Virus record (IMG/VR): IMGVR_UViG_3300006162_000019
Coordinates: 1-48,760 of that record
DNA length: 48,760 bases
Source of the DNA: a virus
Strand: one strand, 5' to 3'
The notes beneath the pieces are model-generated. The model ran no database searches. It was given only the letters and a program-made list of their open reading frames with translations, and had not been told where the DNA came from. The translations under genes were made by a program, and so were the position numbers. Positions 23,654 through 30,631 of this stretch are shown in pieces. The stretch's first letter is position 1; every line of letters starts with the position of its first letter.

Positions 23654-24727
23654 TTAAACTGAAGCAGTCAAAACGTCCATATAACGCTTCAACCGAGGAG
23701 CACCATAAAAACCACCGATCAGATCGATGTATGGGTTGCCCTTGTTGTCTTCGATGTGCTCATCAACCATGACAAACTTGCCTGGAGCTGGATTGTCCAC
23801 TGAACCATTTGAAAGGCTCAGAGTCATAACCATGTCACCAATCTTATTGTTGTCTGGCAATTTCACTTCGAAGAAAATCTTTCCATCAGGAATCATGTAA
23901 ACGGCATCGCTCACAGTGATTTGACCAGTGGTCGCATTCACTGAATCGTTCTGATACCATCCGCCATAGATTTCAATTTCTGGCATACCTGGAACGAGAA
24001 ATCCCATCACCGCATTCACATCGTGCATCTTGTAAGTTTCAGCAGCGAAGCGATATTGGATCAAAGACTGAACACCAGCGTTGTCCAAAATGACTCGAGC
24101 TGTGTTTGGATTCATGATGACTTTTGTAACCTTGTATTTTCTGAATGGAGCGTAACCGCCCAAGATCCAGAAACGCAAATCTTGAACCGGAGTCGATCCA
24201 GGATTGGTCACATAGTTTCCACCGACAACTTGTCCCCAAGGAGTGGTTGGCGAAACTTGGTTTTGAGAAGGAACACCGAAATTGATGGTCTTGCCATCAT
24301 ACGAATAAGAGCCTCCGAAGATCGCTTGCCATCGCAAGAACTCAATTCGAGTTTCGATTCGGTTATTTAAAACCAAAGCGTTCTCGTTTAAGTGCTGACG
24401 AATGCCACGCTTGCTCATGTCATTCAATCCCAACTCACGCAATCGAAGAATGTCACCCTCATTGAAGCGGATGAACTCTTTGTACGCGCCAGGCGCGAAC
24501 TGTTGAGTGCGGAATTGTCTGCGGTTTGAACTTTTTGGATCAGCACCAACGGTGTGTTCCTGAACCATACCGCCGCGAGCTTCAAGCACATCAACGAAAA
24601 CCGTTGTTGATGGGATTTCCACTGTTGGAAGATATTTTACACCCAAGAATTCCGTAGGATCGACTTCGATCTCGCGGATGACTTCTTGGAGGACCCGTGT
24701 GTGCTCTGCTGCGAAAACTGATGACAT
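23654..24727 (-). CDS. Major capsid protein
   Basis: A 357-residue capsid subunit, gpE-type HK97 fold by gene order and pattern: N-terminal VLQEVIREIEVDPTEFLGVK, the VFVDVLEARGGMVQEHTVGAD strand, the PGAYKEFIRFNEGDILRLRE spine helix region and a long P-domain with NPNTARVILDN. No N-terminal prohead leader is obvious. The decoration protein and protease-scaffold genes lie directly upstream, the order of lambda-like heads. ATG at 24727 follows GGAGG. Confidence 0.92.
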   Translation of the reverse strand: MSSVFAAEHTRVLQEVIREIEVDPTEFLGVKYLPTVEIPSTTVFVDVLEARGGMVQEHTVGADPKSSNRRQFRTQQFAPGAYKEFIRFNEGDILRLRELGLNDMSKRGIRQHLNENALVLNNRIETRIEFLRWQAIFGGSYSYDGKTINFGVPSQNQVSPTTPWGQVVGGNYVTNPGSTPVQDLRFWILGGYAPFRKYKVTKVIMNPNTARVILDNAGVQSLIQYRFAAETYKMHDVNAVMGFLVPGMPEIEIYGGWYQNDSVNATTGQITVSDAVYMIPDGKIFFEVKLPDNNKIGDMVMTLSLSNGSVDNPAPGKFVMVDEHIEDNKGNPYIDLIGGFYGAPRLKRYMDVLTASV

Positions 24728-24746
24728 TTAAAACCTCCGTTAAAAA

Positions 24747-25163
24747 TTAGAAACTAAAAATTTGAACGCCTTGCTCTGTGAAAGATCGGCCACCCAAAGC
24801 GCTGATTGCGCCAGAGTCCAAACCAACCAACATTGCTTGAAGCAATTCGCCTCCACTAATCCAAACAATTTCTGAGCCGTTGCCAGAAGCATCTGGAGCT
24901 GCGTACTCAGACAAAACACCAACAGCCACTTGAGAGCCATCAGTTGCGGTAGACAAATACGGCTTGTAAAAACCAGCATCACCACCGCTTGAAGCAAAAC
25001 CCAAAACTGTTCCAGCGTGAACAATCTGACTGTCTTGAGAAGGCCCAAGTCGGCCGCCGTTGAACTTTACTAGATCAGGGCGCTTGGCAATGATCTGTTT
25101 AAAGTTTGAACGACTGTCCTGTGGAATAAACAGTGAATCTTTGTATTCGGGTTGATTTGCCAT
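24747..25163 (-). CDS. Head decoration protein (lambda gpD-like)
   Basis: A 138-residue protein with a HAGTVLGFASSGG turn and GVLSEYAAPDASG core typical of gpD-like capsid stabilisers that trimerise at local three-fold axes. It lies between scaffold and capsid genes. ATG at 25163 follows AAAGGAG. No unusual feature. Confidence 0.85.
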   Translation of the reverse strand: MANQPEYKDSLFIPQDSRSNFKQIIAKRPDLVKFNGGRLGPSQDSQIVHAGTVLGFASSGGDAGFYKPYLSTATDGSQVAVGVLSEYAAPDASGNGSEIVWISGGELLQAMLVGLDSGAISALGGRSFTEQGVQIFSF

Positions 25164-25187
25164 TTGCTTTCTCCTTTAAAAATTAGT

Positions 25188-26093
25188 TTATGCTTTAACA
25201 CCTGGTTGTTGCTCTTGAGGAGCTGGCGGAGCGGATTCAAGTGCTTCACCTTCTTCACTCTCAGAACTCATCAATTCATCAACCATTCCCGCCATGCGAG
25301 CGAGATTTGTTTTCACTTCATCAAGCTCACCTTCAAGATGTTCCATTGCGAGCTTGTAGTCCTCAGACTTCACTTCATCGACACCACTCATGTGCTTTTT
25401 AGCTGCCATGTGATGTTCCATGCAATGCTTCATCAACTCTTCATGGGCTTTTTTTGCTTCTTCAATATTCCCAGCTGCCAAATGCCCATGAACCGCAGCA
25501 AGGTGTTGTTTCAGTTTTTCGATATGCTCTGGAGCTGCACCTGCACGATGTTGCTCTGAAGCTTCATCAGCAAGTTTTTTAGCGCGATGTTCTTCACTTG
25601 CTTCATCCGCCAACTTCTTGCCCATCTCATGGCCCTTGCCATGATCCTGGTCGGCTTCATCGTCAGCAGACTTTAGCTTGGCTCCCATTTTTTTCAGTTC
25701 GCCGCGAACCTCAGCCTTAAGGCGAGTCATCTGTTTGCGCTCGAGCTCTTTTCCAATCCCAGCAAAGTCTACAGTAGCAGAAGGATCAGAAGAGCCGCGT
25801 TGACCAGCGATGATCTTTGGCTCCAAAGCCTCATAAGTAGACATCAGTGTGTCGATTGCCTCAGTTGGAAGAGCAGAGAGTTTTTTCAGATCAATTTTTT
25901 TCACTTCAGCAGGAGTCAATTTTCCAGACTTCATCAATCGAGTGAGTCGGCCAGAAATTTCACCTTGAACTTTTGCCAGACGAACACCTTCACCGGAAGC
26001 AACAAGCTTTGTGCTGAGCTTGGTGAGAGATTCTTTCATGTCAGTGAGTTTTGTGAGTCGTGCCTTTGACGCTGCCAAAGATTTTTTAGACAT
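25188..26093 (-). CDS. Scaffold protein from a nested in-frame start
   Basis: Inside the protease gene the ATG at 26091-26093 (MSKKSLAASKARL) is preceded at 8-base spacing by a perfect AAAGGAG (26102-26108), better than many starts in this genome. It would yield a 301-residue scaffold lacking the protease domain, as Mu gpZ from gpI or lambda Nu3 from C. The coiled, histidine-rich sequence suits a removable internal scaffold. Confidence 0.72.
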   Translation of the reverse strand: MSKKSLAASKARLTKLTDMKESLTKLSTKLVASGEGVRLAKVQGEISGRLTRLMKSGKLTPAEVKKIDLKKLSALPTEAIDTLMSTYEALEPKIIAGQRGSSDPSATVDFAGIGKELERKQMTRLKAEVRGELKKMGAKLKSADDEADQDHGKGHEMGKKLADEASEEHRAKKLADEASEQHRAGAAPEHIEKLKQHLAAVHGHLAAGNIEEAKKAHEELMKHCMEHHMAAKKHMSGVDEVKSEDYKLAMEHLEGELDEVKTNLARMAGMVDELMSSESEEGEALESAPPAPQEQQPGVKA

Positions 26094-26669
26094 TTCGCTT
26101 GCTCCTTTAGAGGTTTGTTTCCCTTTACTAAGTAACATTGCGCCAGGGGCAGCTGGTTCAACCACAGCAGAGGTTTCACCCAGAGTATCAGCATTTTCAT
26201 CAATGCCAACACTTAAATGATACACCCGACCATCTTTCACCTTAGACACATTGTCTTTTCCAAGGAAAGTGAGGTCTGTCACCGCACAAGCTACATTCTT
26301 TCCGACCTTGGGCACATCACGAATTTCAAATCGCAACTTGCTGGTCAATCGGCCAAGAACATTATGAGACGAGTTTGGGTCGTGACTGTCAAGCAAAGGT
26401 GGAAACGCGCCGTCCGGCATCTTGTCCCACCCACCATATTCACCTGCTAATTTTTCAAGCAATGCGTTTTGGTTCTCGACAATTCTTTTAATTCGCTCTG
26501 CGTCGAAGGGCTTTGTTTCCCCATCCATTGATTGATAAGTGACACCTTCGCCTTCGGGTCCTGAGTGAACAAGGATTGCTGGCCTGACGAGCTTTTCATC
26601 TGAATCTTTGCCTTCAGCCAATCGGCTTTCAACAAGTCCAGTTGATTCTTTCATTCTCTTAAAGCTCAT
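25188..26669 (-). CDS. Capsid maturation protease fused to scaffold (Mu gpI-like)
   Basis: A 493-residue protein. The N-terminal 170 residues resemble the Mu I/gp32 serine protease group, with a PPLLDSHDPNSSHNVLGRL stretch (candidate catalytic His). The C-terminal 300 residues are a lysine/glutamate/histidine-rich helical scaffold with a tandem KKLADEASE(E/Q)HRA repeat and histidine clusters. A second start inside (ATG at 26093) would give the scaffold alone. It precedes decoration and capsid genes. ATG at 26669. Confidence 0.85.
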   Translation of the reverse strand: MSFKRMKESTGLVESRLAEGKDSDEKLVRPAILVHSGPEGEGVTYQSMDGETKPFDAERIKRIVENQNALLEKLAGEYGGWDKMPDGAFPPLLDSHDPNSSHNVLGRLTSKLRFEIRDVPKVGKNVACAVTDLTFLGKDNVSKVKDGRVYHLSVGIDENADTLGETSAVVEPAAPGAMLLSKGKQTSKGASEMSKKSLAASKARLTKLTDMKESLTKLSTKLVASGEGVRLAKVQGEISGRLTRLMKSGKLTPAEVKKIDLKKLSALPTEAIDTLMSTYEALEPKIIAGQRGSSDPSATVDFAGIGKELERKQMTRLKAEVRGELKKMGAKLKSADDEADQDHGKGHEMGKKLADEASEEHRAKKLADEASEQHRAGAAPEHIEKLKQHLAAVHGHLAAGNIEEAKKAHEELMKHCMEHHMAAKKHMSGVDEVKSEDYKLAMEHLEGELDEVKTNLARMAGMVDELMSSESEEGEALESAPPAPQEQQPGVKA

Positions 26670-26673
26670 CGGT

Positions 26674-27534
26674 CTATTGTTTCCTTCCGGCGACCCAACC
26701 TGGAGGCAAAGGAGTCACTCTTCGCTTTGATGGGTCTCTTGATGGGTCTTCCAACATCTTACGATTTCCAGGAATGTTTGCAAGTGGAATCAATTCGCTC
26801 CTGCAATTGTAGTGACAAGCTGGGGTGTTCTCTTTCAACTCTTTGGTGCCAGGACGATAGACCAATCCATGTCTCGTCCGGCAAATCCCAGTGGTCGAAC
26901 TGTCCCTGTTTGCTTGAAACAAAAAGCCGATGATGTCTTCATCATCACTGAAAAAGCTCACCTGCACTTTGTTGAAGTAGTTGGTGGTCTCTGTTCGAAA
27001 AAGGGTTTCAACTCGGCTTTTTGTCACTTTCCAAGCCTTTCGGAGTTCATCTTTGACTTCTTTAGGGGACTTTTCGCCAGTTTGTAATTGCGGCCCAATT
27101 TTAGCAAACTTCCGATCAAGCTTTTTAAAATAGGCAGACCGAAGCCGATCGACTATCTTTCGCGATCTCTTTTGGATAGTCCCCCATGTCCGCTTGTCCG
27201 AAAAAAACCTGACCAAAGGTGGTAGCTTGTTCGGTATTCCAAGCGGAAGTTTCGCTAAACTTTTCTTGTCGCTCTGCATCTTTGGCTTTTGAACTTCTTT
27301 GGCTATTTGGCTGGTGTGATAGGCTTGCTCGACAATTTTTCGATAATATCTCTCCATCACAGCGTACATGAGATCTGGATTTGGTTTTGAATAGGAGCCC
27401 TTTTCAATAAGCTCATCGATGGCCTTTTCGAGAAGTCCTTGCATGGCGACTTCCATTTGTCTGAAGGCTCTTAAGGTGAGTTGATCCTGTACGGCCCAAC
27501 TATGTCTTTGAAATCTTTGCTTCCAATTCATCAT
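26674..27534 (-). CDS. Minor head protein (Mu gpF / SPP1 gp7-like)
   Basis: A 286-residue protein. The C-terminal domain is diagnostic: ETLFRTETTNYFNKVQVSFF, then GICRTRHG and TPACHYNCRSELIPL, the gpF/SPP1-gp7 head morphogenesis motif with conserved cysteines and histidine. It is ejected with DNA or aids portal assembly in relatives. It begins MMNW at 27534 just after the portal and an 82-residue gene. Well supported. Confidence 0.9.
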   Translation of the reverse strand: MMNWKQRFQRHSWAVQDQLTLRAFRQMEVAMQGLLEKAIDELIEKGSYSKPNPDLMYAVMERYYRKIVEQAYHTSQIAKEVQKPKMQSDKKSLAKLPLGIPNKLPPLVRFFSDKRTWGTIQKRSRKIVDRLRSAYFKKLDRKFAKIGPQLQTGEKSPKEVKDELRKAWKVTKSRVETLFRTETTNYFNKVQVSFFSDDEDIIGFLFQANRDSSTTGICRTRHGLVYRPGTKELKENTPACHYNCRSELIPLANIPGNRKMLEDPSRDPSKRRVTPLPPGWVAGRKQ

Positions 27535-27603
27535 TCAACCTTAATGGTGATCCGTCTGAGACTCAAACTCAGTGCTGCGAGTGCCACCCCCAACAACCCC
27601 ACA

Positions 27604-27852
27604 TCATGTGGCCGGATCAAGAAATTTTTTGTCTTTAAAAGTTTCAATGTTCTTGAGACAAATTTTGATTCCGTCAGCAACGCCAGCGTAATACTTGTAA
27701 GCCTCTTGATCGCCACTAATATTTTTTTGAGCTGCCATCCGAACATACTCGTTCGCGGCATGAGTAAAGAAGTGCATCAGCATTAAATACTCATCGACCT
27801 TATCAAGCGGGTGAAGGCTTGAGTCGCTCTGGTAAATTTTCTGATTAGACAT
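27604..27852 (-). CDS. Hypothetical protein after the portal, 82 residues
   Basis: Helical protein, MSNQKIYQSDSSLHPL onward, ending KKFLDPAT. The start at 27852 overlaps the last codons of the portal gene, with AAGGTG six bases upstream inside the portal gene; the longer upstream reading would overlap the portal further and is rejected. The 69 bp between it and the gpF-like gene hold no convincing gene. Function unknown. Confidence 0.7.
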   Translation of the reverse strand: MSNQKIYQSDSSLHPLDKVDEYLMLMHFFTHAANEYVRMAAQKNISGDQEAYKYYAGVADGIKICLKNIETFKDKKFLDPAT

Positions 27853-29398
27853 CCTCAACACCTTGGATTGGCTTTTCTGGTTCCATGATGTCCTCAAATC
27901 CTGGAAGTGAATCCACTCCCAATGGTGGACGAGGCTGAGCGGGTTTCAAATTCATTTTCTGTCTCACTCCGTCCATGTCCACTTTTAGATCCGGTCCCAT
28001 GTAACCAGAAGTCGTAAGACTTGAATAAATATTGGCGAGCTTTTCCATGACTTCCGGATCAAACTCCTCAACGATGAAGTCTCCAAGGCCTTCTTTGCGC
28101 CATTCCTTTTCGGGAAAATTGTAAGCAATAATTTTACGAATGAACTGGTCAAGGATGCCCTGTTTGTAAGACTTCAGCTTGCCATCGATACACTGACGAA
28201 AGATTTTGTGGTGTTCTTGACCAAGAGCGAATGATCCGCCGCCGTCCCCGCCCATAATGAGTGGAGGTATAAGCATACCGCGCATGATTGCTTTATTGAA
28301 ATAATCAACCCCGTCCTTGAAAACATTCATGTCTCCTTGGGTCTGGATCGCTTCAATGGCGTACTCCTCATCTTTGCGTCCAGGCAGAACCACAAACGAA
28401 GAGTTGTGAAGCTTTTTGAAAGTCTCTGCCATCGCCAAGTCAGCTCTCATCATTTTCTGACCTGGATTGAGTGGATCATCACTCATATTATTTTGCAGAA
28501 CAGTATCATTCGGAGCGGCCCAACCAACTAAGAGCGGTGTGCCTTTTCTGTCGGCAGCGATAACCCACATTTTAAGGAAGGCATCTTTCGCGACCCAGTT
28601 TTTGTAAATAGCCCTGAAGACCGAGCGGCCGTAGGGACTATCGAACCTTCCAGTGGATGATCCCCGCAAGTGGATAACGTGGTCTTTGGGTATTTTGACC
28701 GTAAGGTACGTAAGATCAGCACTGATACGAATTGGATAAGGATAATCACCAATAGAGGCATATAGGTCTGGACGAAAGCCATCCAATTCTCCATTTCTGA
28801 TTCCATAAACGTAGGAGTTCATGAAGGTCTGATGAAATCTTTGATACTGAAAAATTCCGTCAGGCAAAACTTCACCGTGGCGATTTACCGCAAACACCAT
28901 AGTGAGTGGAGCATAGGTGACTAATTTCTTTGGCAAGAAGGCGGGAGCCCCATCGAAGTCCTCATCGAACTTCCAGACCTGCTCAGTGACAGAAAATCCT
29001 GACCACTCAGCTGAAAACATCTCATCTAAATTCTCATGCCAAGAGCCTTCCATTTGATCTAAGGCTTTTCGGACGAATCTTTGGATCTTTGGAATTGGAT
29101 GGACGTAATCACCAAACCTAGCAATCATCGCAAGGTTCATGAAGTTCACACCAGCATTTAAAGTCTCATCGGTATCAAGCATTCGCTTGAATGTCTCAAC
29201 TGAAACTGTCGAAGGATTGGCAATGAATCTTGAAAGTGATCCATAGAGCTGCGGGACCGCTGTTCCCATTTGAACTTGCTCTTGCTCTAAATGAGTGAGC
29301 TCATCGTAACGATTCTTCAGCTCTGTTTTTATGTTAGGGGCGACATCATCAATCCAGTCCAGCAAAGAACTAGATTGGGTCGTTGGCAATTCTGACAT
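27845..29398 (-). CDS. Portal protein (Mu gp29 / DUF935-like)
   Basis: A 517-residue portal. Matches the DUF935 pattern: DTDETLNAGVNFMNLAMIAR, then LDEMFSAEWSGFSVTEQVW, HVIHLRGSSTGRFDSPYGRS and MLIPPLIMGGDGGGSFALGQ. It would form the dodecameric vertex for DNA entry. Preceded by two small structural genes and followed by an 82-residue gene and gpF-like protein, a Mu-type order. ATG at 29398. Confidence 0.92.
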   Translation of the reverse strand: MSELPTTQSSSLLDWIDDVAPNIKTELKNRYDELTHLEQEQVQMGTAVPQLYGSLSRFIANPSTVSVETFKRMLDTDETLNAGVNFMNLAMIARFGDYVHPIPKIQRFVRKALDQMEGSWHENLDEMFSAEWSGFSVTEQVWKFDEDFDGAPAFLPKKLVTYAPLTMVFAVNRHGEVLPDGIFQYQRFHQTFMNSYVYGIRNGELDGFRPDLYASIGDYPYPIRISADLTYLTVKIPKDHVIHLRGSSTGRFDSPYGRSVFRAIYKNWVAKDAFLKMWVIAADRKGTPLLVGWAAPNDTVLQNNMSDDPLNPGQKMMRADLAMAETFKKLHNSSFVVLPGRKDEEYAIEAIQTQGDMNVFKDGVDYFNKAIMRGMLIPPLIMGGDGGGSFALGQEHHKIFRQCIDGKLKSYKQGILDQFIRKIIAYNFPEKEWRKEGLGDFIVEEFDPEVMEKLANIYSSLTTSGYMGPDLKVDMDGVRQKMNLKPAQPRPPLGVDSLPGFEDIMEPEKPIQGVEDV

Positions 29399-29400
29399 TT

Positions 29401-29784
29401 TTAAACTCCTGCAAATCTCTCCGCGATGACGTTGATAGATTGGGTGGCAATAAAGATTGAATCCTGTCCGCTAATTGTAATGACAATTTGAAGATCACCA
29501 ATCCCAAGAGCAAGTAAAGCAGATTGAGCCTTGGTGTAAAAGAACCGGAGCTGTCCAAGTTGTGCTTTCACAATAGCAACTTGAGCGTTTGTCATTTTTA
29601 ATGTCAAGACTGATGCGTCGGCGTTCAGCATCGAGACTTTTATTTCAGTGGCTCCTGTTAAATCAAAATAAGGATTCGGCGAACCGCAATTTGGTTTTGC
29701 TTTCAGCGTGACGTTCACATATCCGTCTGAATTGGCGTTTATGTTTTTCACTTCTGCCGAACAATCAATTGGGTCAAGTCCCAT
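29401..29784 (-). CDS. Hypothetical structural protein, 127 residues
   Basis: Small, beta-rich; lies directly upstream of the portal. Contains VNVTLKAKPNCGSPNPYFDL and ATEIKVSMLNADASVLTLK strands of immunoglobulin-like appearance. No motif recognised. ATG at 29784 follows GGAGG. Together with the next two genes it forms a three-gene block of small virion-like proteins. Confidence 0.75.
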   Translation of the reverse strand: MGLDPIDCSAEVKNINANSDGYVNVTLKAKPNCGSPNPYFDLTGATEIKVSMLNADASVLTLKMTNAQVAIVKAQLGQLRFFYTKAQSALLALGIGDLQIVITISGQDSIFIATQSINVIAERFAGV

Positions 29785-29800
29785 AGTGCCTCCAAAATAA

Positions 29801-30184
29801 TTAGCTCAATTCAATTATGATTCCCTGTTCTGAAAATACCGCCATGATGTCAGACTTGTATGTGATTAAATTTGCCAGAACATTTAGCAATGAATAATCA
29901 ACCACAAATGATCTTGAGCTTGCCGAGTAGTCAGTATTGGGAGTTGTAAGAGTGTTGTCTGTGAAAACTTTTAATTCAATAATGTAAGGTGAACCATCTG
30001 GTGGTGTCCAAACCGCTCCGTAGGAATTTGTGCCTGGCAGATTTAAGGCGGCCACCGTACTTCCAACCTGTGACCAAGCACCGGATGCGAACTTGTAAAC
30101 TAGCATCCCGACATTGAGTGATGGGGAATCGTAAGTGACTTCCACTGGAACTGGATTTAATGATTGAAGAATTGTCGTCCCCAT
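29801..30184 (-). CDS. Hypothetical structural protein, 127 residues
   Basis: Beta-rich N-terminus (PVPVEVTYDSPSLNVGMLVY), with WTPPDGSPYIIELKVFTDN and a helical C-terminus. An Ig-like or decoration-like domain is plausible but not demonstrated. ATG at 30184 follows AGGAG. The neighbouring genes have similar size and spacing. Confidence 0.75.
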   Translation of the reverse strand: MGTTILQSLNPVPVEVTYDSPSLNVGMLVYKFASGAWSQVGSTVAALNLPGTNSYGAVWTPPDGSPYIIELKVFTDNTLTTPNTDYSASSRSFVVDYSLLNVLANLITYKSDIMAVFSEQGIIIELS

Positions 30185-30193
30185 TTATGCTCC

Positions 30194-30622
30194 TTAGCTC
30201 TTTGCCTTGTACAAATCCCAGTTGATTGCAACCTGCGGAGCCAAAGTCCCAGTTGAATTGTAAACAACTCTCAAACAAAGCCCTGTGATAATTTTGGCGA
30301 CATTCGGAAGGTCTTTATCAAATTTAGTTTGCTTGTCATCACAAACACCAAAGTTTGAAACGAATTGCTGGATCACAAGACCTGCTCCAAATCCCAAGAT
30401 GTTGTTTTTATCAACCACCTGAAGATTGAATGTGTCTCCGAAATTGGCATTCTTCACATTCAACTGACCACCTGCCAGGAAACAATCATCAGCCAAAAGA
30501 TAGTCAATATTTTGTGATGCTTGTCCAGCCACGAGAGTTGCTTGAACTCCTTGGCCGTTGAAGTTCACATTGTCGCGGGTCATGTCTGATAATTTCTCAA
30601 GAGTGAGTGTGCTGTTTTGCAT
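30194..30622 (-). CDS. Hypothetical structural protein, 142 residues
   Basis: Beta-rich protein with NIDYLLADDCFLAGGQLNVK and FNLQVVDKNNILGFG segments. A short jelly-roll-like structural protein is likely, possibly a head fibre or decoration component. Start ATG at 30622 follows AAGGAGAG. It follows the large signal-peptide protein in transcription order. Confidence 0.75.
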   Translation of the reverse strand: MQNSTLTLEKLSDMTRDNVNFNGQGVQATLVAGQASQNIDYLLADDCFLAGGQLNVKNANFGDTFNLQVVDKNNILGFGAGLVIQQFVSNFGVCDDKQTKFDKDLPNVAKIITGLCLRVVYNSTGTLAPQVAINWDLYKAKS

Positions 30623-30631
30623 TTTCTCTCC

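Noticed and set aside
27531-27607. Short hydrophobic frame (about 23 codons from a GTG) or 12-codon ATG frame between the 82-residue gene and the gpF-like gene
   Set aside because: No ribosome site for the GTG version and the ATG version is too short; chance ATGA overlaps are common here.
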